Positions 5,511 through 10,013 of a stretch of 11,634 nt of DNA are shown one piece after another (the first letter of the stretch is position 1; the number at the start of each line of letters is the position of its first letter). Below the pieces are notes generated by a model, which saw only the letters and a program-made list of their open reading frames with translations, searched no databases and was not told the origin of the DNA. This DNA comes from JALQXV01 sp051005235. Its GTDB lineage: Bacteria; Patescibacteriota; Saccharimonadia; Saccharimonadales; 2-12-FULL-41-12. Both the position numbers and the translations under genes were made by a program. The stretch lies in the NCBI GenBank assembly GCA_051005235.1, contig JBPCJO010000043.1:1-11634 (forward strand), written 5' to 3'.

Positions 5511-5588
5511 AGGCTTGCTTCATCGTTTAGCTTCATCGGCTATGTACGATATATCTTAAATAAAGTGTAAGCCCCTTTGGGGCGTTTT
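5495..5588 (+). promoter_or_regulatory. Candidate attenuator / riboregulator of the GntR gene
   Basis: Three competing pairings are visible. (i) AGCCTT 5495-5500 with AAGGCT 5510-5515. (ii) GGCTTGC 5512-5518 with GTAAGCC 5567-5573 (one G-U). (iii) Terminator GCCCC 5571-5575, TTT loop, GGGGC 5579-5583 and GTTTT. Pairing (ii) would occupy the 5' arm of the terminator. GCTTCATCG occurs twice (5517 and 5530) in between. Confidence 0.4.
5571..5588 (+). terminator. Intrinsic terminator in the leader of the GntR gene
   Basis: GCCCC-TTT-GGGGC-GTTTT, ending 6 nt before the GGAG ribosome site. No gene on the plus strand ends just upstream, so it either controls the regulator gene or terminates a short RNA of about 130 nt begun at 5457. 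Confidence 0.6.
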
Positions 5589-5604
5589 AATGTTGGAGAA
5601 TGAG

Positions 5605-6246
5605 ATGAGTAAAAAGAGATTAGATGAAAGAAAACAGACACATGCTGTCATGCGCAACCAAATACTGTCAGGCGTATGGGAGCCAGGGCAGCACACAACA
5701 GAATGTAAAATTGCCGAACATATCCAAAAACCGCGGGGAGCAGTCCGGGAAGCGTTGGCAGTTCTAGAAGCAACCGGTGCGGTACGGCAAGTGCCAAATC
5801 CTAGAGGAGTAGAGGTGCGGCAAATAACCAGGACGGAAGCACTGGGCAGCATAGCATTGCGGTATCGCCTGGAGGTATCCTCGGCACAGTACGAGGACCC
5901 GATCGATACTACCAAAAAGAGCCCGCGCGAGCTCTATGCTGCCACAGTGGATTTGGCTGAAGCATACCGCGCAGGTGAGCAAGCAGAGTTCATGCTTGCT
6001 GATACTCGCTTTCATGTTGAGCTGATGCGTCTTCGCGGCTACAGCGCCAGTGTAACGGCTTTGCAGGGTTTCCGAGATAAGATTCAAATGTATCGCGTAC
6101 ACAACGAACTTCCCTTAACAGAGCTGCAAATGACAACGGTAGTTGATGAGCATCACACAATCCTGTCAGCGCTTGAAGGCGGCGAACCTTTAATAGGGCC
6201 ACTGCATCAACACCTTGCTAGTACAAGGGCTCGAATTGAAAGTTAA
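5605..6246 (+). CDS. GntR-family transcription regulator, FadR/FCD subfamily (213 aa)
   Basis: A DNA-binding regulator that responds to a small carboxylate or other metabolite. The N-terminal winged helix (about 8-75) shows the GntR pattern: ILSGVWEPGQ (20-29), IAEHIQKPRGAVREALAVLE (36-55), GAVRQVPNPRGVEV (59-71). The C-terminal FCD domain keeps the metal-ligand set D133 and H137 in LADTRFH, H183 in DEHHTIL, and H203 in LHQHL. Start taken at 5605 because GGAG lies 6 nt upstream (5595-5598); an ATG 15 bp earlier lacks a site. It is alone in its cassette, about 370 bp from the aldolase operon, so its target is unknown; autoregulation is possible. A local regulator for a CPR cell is noteworthy. 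Confidence 0.9.
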   Translation: MSKKRLDERKQTHAVMRNQILSGVWEPGQHTTECKIAEHIQKPRGAVREALAVLEATGAVRQVPNPRGVEVRQITRTEALGSIALRYRLEVSSAQYEDPIDTTKKSPRELYAATVDLAEAYRAGEQAEFMLADTRFHVELMRLRGYSASVTALQGFRDKIQMYRVHNELPLTELQMTTVVDEHHTILSALEGGEPLIGPLHQHLASTRARIES

Positions 6247-6269
6247 CAATACGTCGGCGTAAGAAGAAT

Positions 6270-6311
6270 TAGGCGGCCAGGAGTTTGCTTTAACAGCTAC
6301 TGGCCTGCCTA
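6270..6311 (+). other. Strong hairpin after the GntR gene
   Basis: TAGGCGGCCAG (6270-6280) pairs with CTGGCCTGCCTA (6300-6311): 11 bp with one bulged base around a 19-nt loop. The tail is not T-rich, so it is a poor terminator. It could stabilise the mRNA 3' end or be a folded recombination site. Confidence 0.55.
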
Positions 6312-6373
6312 CTTAGTTATTCTAAAATAAATGCAATGTAAACAAACGAGGTAATCTATGTAGTAATTAGTAA

Positions 6374-6402
6374 GGTTCTAGCTTCGTCCATTACGTACAC
6401 CA
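6374..6402 (+). repeat. Cassette-boundary repeat, copy C
   Basis: 29 bp: GGTTCTAGCTTCGTCC followed by ATTACGTACACCA, one base shorter than the others (ACG-TACACCA) and one A-to-G change. AGCATAAGC follows at 6405-6413. Confidence 0.83.
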
Positions 6403-6418
6403 TAAGCATAAGCGATTT

Positions 6419-6444
6419 AAAGTCTCATTAATGTGAGGCTTTTT
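6419..6444 (+). terminator. Terminator after repeat C
   Basis: AGTCTCA, 6-nt loop, TGAGGCT (7 bp with one G-U), then a T run. It would end transcription from the GntR cassette. Confidence 0.78.
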
Positions 6445-6507
6445 ATTTGGTTGCATGCGTCAGCATACGAGAACTATTAAGGTTCGGCGGAGTGAAAGCA
6501 CGTGCAG
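6440..6507 (+). repeat. Post-terminator homology block, copy C
   Basis: Aligns with 9566-9632 at about 80% identity by eye, beginning CTTTTTATTTGGTTGCATGC and ending GCACG[TC]GCAG. The homology is thus longer than the core repeat at these two sites. Confidence 0.75.
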
Positions 6508-6592
6508 AAACTTGTTTCTAGCATGACTGAGTGGAGGAGCCACACAGGTGGAGATATCCCCGGCAGAAATATCAATCCTGAATCTTGTTATG

Positions 6593-6598
6593 TATAAT
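6593..6598 (+). promoter_or_regulatory. -10 element of the aldolase operon
   Basis: Perfect TATAAT directly preceded by TATG. Transcription from about 6605 would leave only some 9 nt before the ATG, excluding the GAGGG at 6599-6603 from the mRNA; an earlier start is possible. Confidence 0.5.
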
Positions 6599-6613
6599 GA
6601 GGGAAACTAGGCT

Positions 6614-7654
6614 ATGAAATACAGTTTTTATGATGACTATTCCGAAGGTGTCCACCCAGACATTCTCAAATATATTAGTGAGCATAATTTAGACCCGCAG
6701 CTTACCTATGGGCGAGATGAGTACTCTAAGCTGGCAGCCGAACGGGTAAAGAAAGCGTTTGGCACAGCAAATGCAGACGTACATTTCTTGCCTACTGGCA
6801 CAGTCTGTAACGTAGTGGGCTTAAAGTCTATGCTCCGTGCTATTGAAGGTGTCATTGCACCAGCTAGCGGTCATATCAATACTCACGAAACTGGTGCTTT
6901 AGAAGCTCACGGACATAAGATTATTTGGGTTGATACGTCTGACGGCAAGCTCACACCCGCTCTAATTGACAAGGCTTTAGCCCTATATGAAGACGAGCAT
7001 ACAGTCATTCCAAAAGTCGCGTACCTTACGCAAGTAACTGAACTTGGTACTGTATACACTAAAAACGAACTTAAAACAGTTATTGACTACGCCAAATCAA
7101 AAGGACTCTATACCTACTTAGACGGCGCACGTCTGGCAATGGCTGTAGCCAGTAAAGTAGCCGATATGTCTATGGAAGATGTCGGCAACCTTGGTCTTGA
7201 TATGTTTTATATTGGCGGCACCAAGAACGGCGGTATGTACGGCGAAGCCCTAGTTATTCAAAACGACACTTTCAAGAAAGACTTCCGTCATTTTGTTAAG
7301 CAACGTGGCGGAATGATGAGCAAGGGTCGCTTTATGGGATTGCAGTTTGCTCGGTTCTTTGACGAAGATAACTTGTGGCTCAACTTAGCTAATCACGCTA
7401 ATGAGATGGCACAGCTACTGTTTAACGGTTTAAAAGAAGTGGGCGTGGAGTTTGACCTTACTGCTGACGCTAACCAAGTTTTCCCAATTTTAGACAATAA
7501 AGTTTACCAGCAACTAAGTCAAGATTATGGCTTTTACCCTTGGAACAAAGTAGGTGAAAACAAAACTAAAGTGCGCTTTGTTTGTTCGTGGGCTACTCCT
7601 AAGGAACAAGTTGAGGCACTTATTGCTGACGCACGTAAGGTAATTCAAGAATGA
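6614..7654 (+). CDS. Low-specificity L-threonine aldolase-like PLP enzyme (346 aa)
   Basis: A fold-type I PLP enzyme that cleaves threonine or allo-threonine to glycine and acetaldehyde. The order is as in the family: substrate-binding N-terminus (DDYSEGVHPDIL), phosphate-binding TGT at 61-63, ring-stacking H91 in HETGA, D170 and R173 in YLDGARLA, the Schiff-base lysine K204 in IGGTKNGG, and carboxylate-binding R321 in VRFVCSW. Length matches the family (about 340-350). It is the first gene of a three-gene operon; its stop codon overlaps the next start (ATGA, 7651-7654). A glycine or acetaldehyde source would help an auxotrophic cell, though related beta-eliminating lyases (for example on other beta-hydroxy amino acids) cannot be excluded. 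Confidence 0.92.
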   Translation: MKYSFYDDYSEGVHPDILKYISEHNLDPQLTYGRDEYSKLAAERVKKAFGTANADVHFLPTGTVCNVVGLKSMLRAIEGVIAPASGHINTHETGALEAHGHKIIWVDTSDGKLTPALIDKALALYEDEHTVIPKVAYLTQVTELGTVYTKNELKTVIDYAKSKGLYTYLDGARLAMAVASKVADMSMEDVGNLGLDMFYIGGTKNGGMYGEALVIQNDTFKKDFRHFVKQRGGMMSKGRFMGLQFARFFDEDNLWLNLANHANEMAQLLFNGLKEVGVEFDLTADANQVFPILDNKVYQQLSQDYGFYPWNKVGENKTKVRFVCSWATPKEQVEALIADARKVIQE

Positions 7655-8184
7655 AATTTGGGAAACTAGATTTTGTAGATGTCGGCCAGCACTCCGACTT
7701 AGTGGCTGCGCCGACTAACGAAGCGATTGAGCAACACAACCTGCCAAATGTTTTGGTATCAGAGATTGACGTTAAACTTGCTGATACGGCGGCATTCTGC
7801 GAAGCCTATGATGTTGAAATGGACGTATCGGCTAACTGTGTAATAGTTGAAGCAAAGAGAGCTGATAAAACATGGTATGCAGCCTGTTTAATACTGGCTA
7901 CTGACAGGGCTGATATTAACGGTATTATTAGGCGACATTTAGACGCTCGTAAAATATCCTTTGCACCAATGGATACAGCAACCTCTCTAACGCAAATGGA
8001 ATACGGTGGCATAACACCTATTGGCTTACCAGCAGACTGGGAGTTGATCGTTGATGAAGCTATTACCCAAAAAGAGCGAGTTATTATTGGTAGCGGAATA
8101 CGAGGTTCAAAATTATTAGTGGAAAGTAGTGTTTTTGCTAAGCTACCCAATAGCACTGTTATAGACATCAAGAAAGGGAGCTAA
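7651..8184 (+). CDS. YbaK / prolyl-tRNA editing-like domain protein (177 aa)
   Basis: Free-standing trans-editing domains of this fold hydrolyse wrongly charged aa-tRNA (for example Cys- or Ala-tRNA-Pro). Recognisable parts: beta-strand and loop VSANCVIVEAKRADKTWYAA (59-78), ATDRADINGIIRRHL (83-97), the binding loop MEYGGITPIGLP (116-127), and the C-terminal GSGIRGSKLLVE (147-158). In classical YbaK the motif before the VxxA strand carries a catalytic lysine (KT); here that place reads ANC (61-63), so the usual catalytic Lys seems missing. It may have another substrate, or K69/K73 could take over. Translationally coupled to the aldolase (4-bp overlap). The coupling to a threonine-consuming enzyme is notable, but a shared substrate is inference. 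Confidence 0.78.
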   Translation: MKFGKLDFVDVGQHSDLVAAPTNEAIEQHNLPNVLVSEIDVKLADTAAFCEAYDVEMDVSANCVIVEAKRADKTWYAACLILATDRADINGIIRRHLDARKISFAPMDTATSLTQMEYGGITPIGLPADWELIVDEAITQKERVIIGSGIRGSKLLVESSVFAKLPNSTVIDIKKGS

Positions 8185-8188
8185 TCTT

Positions 8189-8593
8189 ATGAAATCTATT
8201 CATTTTATTTGCAGAGGAAATGTATACAGGAGTCGTTTGGCTGAGGCGTATGCAATGTCGCTTGCTAAAGACAAGGGCTTGAAACTCATAAGTTCAAGTG
8301 GAATTGAAGCAACACGAGCATTGAATGGTGACGTAGATCCTGACACCGTAAAGTTGCTTGAAGCCGAGGGTCTAGAAAAGTATCTTACACCCAAATGGAA
8401 GCAAACTACCCAGGAAGATATAGATAATCATGAGGTGATCGTGTTTATGAGTAGAACTTTATATGAGCAAGCAAATAAATCATTCAATATACCTCAACAG
8501 AAAGTTAGAGTGTGGGATATTAAAGACATTGACGGAATATACCCACAAATCAAGCAGGAAGTCGATGAGCTTGCATTAGAATCAAAGTTCTAA
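8189..8593 (+). CDS. Low-molecular-weight protein tyrosine phosphatase-like (134 aa)
   Basis: Cytosolic phosphatase or arsenate-reductase fold. The N-terminal P-loop CRGNVYRS (8-15) keeps C8-x5-R14-S15 of the LMW-PTP signature; the usual second cysteine (NxCRS) is tyrosine 13. The strand-helix pattern continues with SSSGIEA (36-41), DPDTVKLLEAEGL (50-62) and IVFMSRTLYEQ (84-94). The acid loop reads VWDIKDIDG (108-116), with D113 as the likely general acid in place of the usual DP. Ribosome site AGGGAG, 8-9 nt before the ATG, and 4 bp after the YbaK-like gene: third gene of the operon. The last codon (TTC) and stop (TAA) are the first six bases of repeat D's conserved part, so the C-terminus was set by the repeat. 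Confidence 0.86.
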   Translation: MKSIHFICRGNVYRSRLAEAYAMSLAKDKGLKLISSSGIEATRALNGDVDPDTVKLLEAEGLEKYLTPKWKQTTQEDIDNHEVIVFMSRTLYEQANKSFNIPQQKVRVWDIKDIDGIYPQIKQEVDELALESKF

Positions 8594-8615
8594 CTTCGTC
8601 TATCACGCTACACCA
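8586..8615 (+). repeat. Cassette-boundary repeat, copy D
   Basis: 30-bp core (AGTTCTAACTTCGTC, then TATCACGCTACACCA). It supplies the end of the phosphatase gene (TTC TAA at 8588-8593). AGCATAAGCAGTATGAAA follows at 8618, as at copy A. Confidence 0.85.
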
Positions 8616-8632
8616 AAAGCATAAGCAGTATG

Positions 8633-8658
8633 AAAGTTCTCAGCAATGAAGGCTTTTT
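8633..8658 (+). terminator. Terminator after repeat D
   Basis: AGTTCTCA, GCAA tetraloop, TGAAGGCT (8 positions with one C-A mismatch and two G-U pairs), then five T residues. It ends the aldolase operon and faces the convergent 247-aa gene. Confidence 0.7.
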
Positions 8659-8675
8659 ATTTAAGATCCGTTAGA

Positions 8676-9419
8676 TTATGATGCCACCCAGTGGCTCATC
8701 GCCTCTGCTCTCGATACAACTTGATCACCTGGCAGCCTAATATGCGCATCATCAGCTACTAATGTATTAACAAAATCATTTACTTCGTAAGCAGCCATAT
8801 ATTCATCAGGAGCAACGCCACCTAGTAGCAACACTTCGGGTTGTTTTCTGCGCGTACTCATATGTATACGGGATGAATCAACACATACCCGGACTACAAC
8901 AGAGTCTCGCCCATCTTTAACACCAAAGCCATAACCTAAGATCATTCTGCTAGCTAAATATGATGGATCCGTACTGAACGAAACATAGGGAGTTGTCGCT
9001 TCGAGATCATTCATTCTAGAATTGTGATTCGACCCCAGATGATTATTCATTTTACTTTTGGATGCCTCGACTTCGCCTACAGAATTAGTCTTTAGAACTT
9101 GACTACACACAAGAGCAGTACCGTCTTTTAGCCTGTCTCTATCAACAATACGCCACATTTCAGTAAATTGCCTGAAGGGTGCTTCGGAATCCTTAGTGCG
9201 GACATATATCTCCTCGGTTGGAACCCCAGTAGGATTAAACATTGGCTCGATATCTATAGTCGGTACGTTCTCGAAAGAGGGAGTAGGTGCTGCCTGATGT
9301 GCGGCATCCTGCAGAAACATAAGCATTTGTTCGTCATGTTCAGCCAATATGTCCGGATTAAACATAAATCCTTCGGGCATTACTTGTTCTGAATTACTTT
9401 GTTTTAATTTTTCTAACAT
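8676..9419 (-). CDS. Possible ADP-ribosyltransferase-fold protein, inverted cassette (247 aa)
   Basis: No firm family. The N-terminal third is Pro/Glu-rich and acidic, with no signal peptide or TM helix. The C-terminal two thirds shows an order seen in ADP-ribosyltransferase toxins: an arginine strand (TEMWRIVD, R90), an aromatic-Ser-Thr motif TPYVSFSTDP (143-152) followed by a helix, a hydrophobic strand VVVRVCVDSSRI (174-185), and a final acidic strand QPEVLLLGGV (193-202; E195). This would be the R-S-E triad. That is pattern reading; a structure comparison is needed to support it. The ATG lies 14 nt after the nearer of two -10 elements, with no ribosome site. It is the only gene here on the minus strand and fills cassette 5. 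An effector or toxin role toward a host bacterium is speculation. Confidence 0.72.
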   Translation of the reverse strand: MLEKLKQSNSEQVMPEGFMFNPDILAEHDEQMLMFLQDAAHQAAPTPSFENVPTIDIEPMFNPTGVPTEEIYVRTKDSEAPFRQFTEMWRIVDRDRLKDGTALVCSQVLKTNSVGEVEASKSKMNNHLGSNHNSRMNDLEATTPYVSFSTDPSYLASRMILGYGFGVKDGRDSVVVRVCVDSSRIHMSTRRKQPEVLLLGGVAPDEYMAAYEVNDFVNTLVADDAHIRLPGDQVVSRAEAMSHWVAS

Positions 9420-9444
9420 ATATTTATTTTACGATTATACATTC

Positions 9445-9473
9445 ATTATAGCATATATTGGCTATTATTACAA
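9445..9473 (-). promoter_or_regulatory. Promoter of the inverted 247-aa gene
   Basis: Minus strand: TTGTAA (9473-9468), 17 nt, TATAAT (9450-9445) with TGC in front. A second TATAAT lies at 9439-9434. Starts near 9438 or 9427 give a leader of about 8-19 nt. Confidence 0.72.
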
Positions 9474-9506
9474 CTTGAATATGCAGTCGATCTATTACTT
9501 TATTAA

Positions 9507-9536
9507 AATTCTAACTTCGTCCATGACGCTACACCA
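9507..9536 (+). repeat. Cassette-boundary repeat, copy E (last)
   Basis: 30-bp core (AATTCTAACTTCGTCC, then ATGACGCTACACCA). The AGCATAAGC spacer is lost (AAATTAAAG instead), but the terminator remains. It marks the right end of the island. Confidence 0.84.
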
Positions 9537-9544
9537 AATTAAAG

Positions 9545-9570
9545 AGTCCGATCGAAAGATTGGGCTTTTT
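9545..9570 (+). terminator. Terminator after repeat E
   Basis: AGTCCGATC, GAAA tetraloop, GATTGGGCT (9 bp with two G-U pairs), then five T residues. This is the best-formed hairpin of the series. No plus-strand gene ends just before it. Confidence 0.8.
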
Positions 9571-9632
9571 ATTTGGTTGCATGCGCAGCATGCCAGAACC
9601 GTCAAGGTTAGGTGAAGCGAAGGCACGCGCAG
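9566..9632 (+). repeat. Post-terminator homology block, copy E
   Basis: Partner of 6440-6507. It contains GCATGC-GCA-GCATGC, which can fold as a hairpin closed by GGTT/AACC. In one frame it reads MRSMPEPSRLGEAKARAAAC, which looks like chance translation of a non-coding block. Confidence 0.7.
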
Positions 9633-9880
9633 CTGCTTGCGGTGAGTCCGAGTTTATCGTGAGTTTTGTTGAATATTGTTACGATTTACACTCTTCTCAG
9701 CCATGGAAATCGTTAAGACAATTTTATAAAGTTTCGCAATTTACCGGAGTTCTTAAAGTGAGTGGAAACGAAGACGATGTCAGCCGAGCCGCTTTCATCA
9801 GCCCCGTCAAATTTAAAAAACTTCATGCCACTAACACTATTCAACGGGCTAGTAACATATTATTTGAAGACAGTACATAA
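9581..9880 (+). other. Doubtful ORF or gene remnant after the island
   Basis: An open frame (up to 100 codons from the ATG at 9581) whose first third lies in the C/E homology block and has no ribosome site. The remainder (FVEYCYDLHSSQPWKSLRQF and later SPVKFKKLHATNTIQ) has a protein-like composition and could be the 3' end of a gene whose front was replaced when the island formed. No family recognised. Confidence 0.3.
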
Positions 9881-9978
9881 TGTGAACCAGTGTGTCCATA
9901 ACGGTTCAAAACCCGTAGTGTCTCGATAACAACAGACTTTAGTACCCAGGTTTATACGGCTTAAAACTATTTAACCCA

Positions 9979-10007
9979 TTGCAATAATAAGGCGCGGTTT
10001 ATATGAT
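9979..10007 (+). promoter_or_regulatory. Promoter of the amidotransferase gene, leaderless
   Basis: TTGCAA (9979-9984), 17 nt, TATGAT (10002-10007). The ATG at 10014 begins 6 nt later, exactly where transcription should start; no ribosome site exists. Confidence 0.6.
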
Positions 10008-10013
10008 TACGAT

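Larger units (their letters stand above)
5139..5604. other. Long gene-poor region between cassettes 2 and 3
   Basis: Holds repeat copy B (5300-5329) with a degraded terminator, two hairpins (GTAGC/GCTAC near 5190; TCATCCT/AGGATGA 5229-5253), and the promoter plus leader of the GntR gene. GGATGAAGTT (5248-5257) is an inverted match to AACTTCGTCC inside repeat B (5306-5315) apart from one G-U. The only translatable short frame of note is the 17-codon leader at 5457. Confidence 0.6.
6247..6613. other. Intergenic region between cassettes 3 and 4
   Basis: Holds a large hairpin (6270-6311), repeat copy C with terminator, the C/E homology block (6440-6507), a short inverted repeat (GAAAC/GTTTC near 6508-6519), and the -10 of the aldolase operon. 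No gene is visible on either strand. Confidence 0.65.

Noticed and set aside
6530..6575. T-box-like sequence (AGGTGGAGATATCCCC) before the aldolase operon
   Set aside because: Only a short resemblance to the T-box antiterminator (GGTGG); no specifier stem, no terminator alternative, and the -10 lies downstream of it.
4346..9536. The five repeats as a CRISPR array or integron attC sites
   Set aside because: Spacing is 0.9-2.2 kb with genes between, so not CRISPR. The core lacks the paired RYYYAAC / GTRRRY boxes and the imperfect palindrome of attC.
9560..9580. TTG start at 9560 for the frame ending at 9880
   Set aside because: This start lies inside the 3' arm of the terminator after repeat E and cannot be a sensible start; the rest of the frame is kept only as doubtful.
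9901..9916. T-arm-like ACGG-TTCAAAAC-CCGT, possible tRNA remnant
   Set aside because: No acceptor, anticodon arm or CCA around it; a 4-bp stem is expected by chance.
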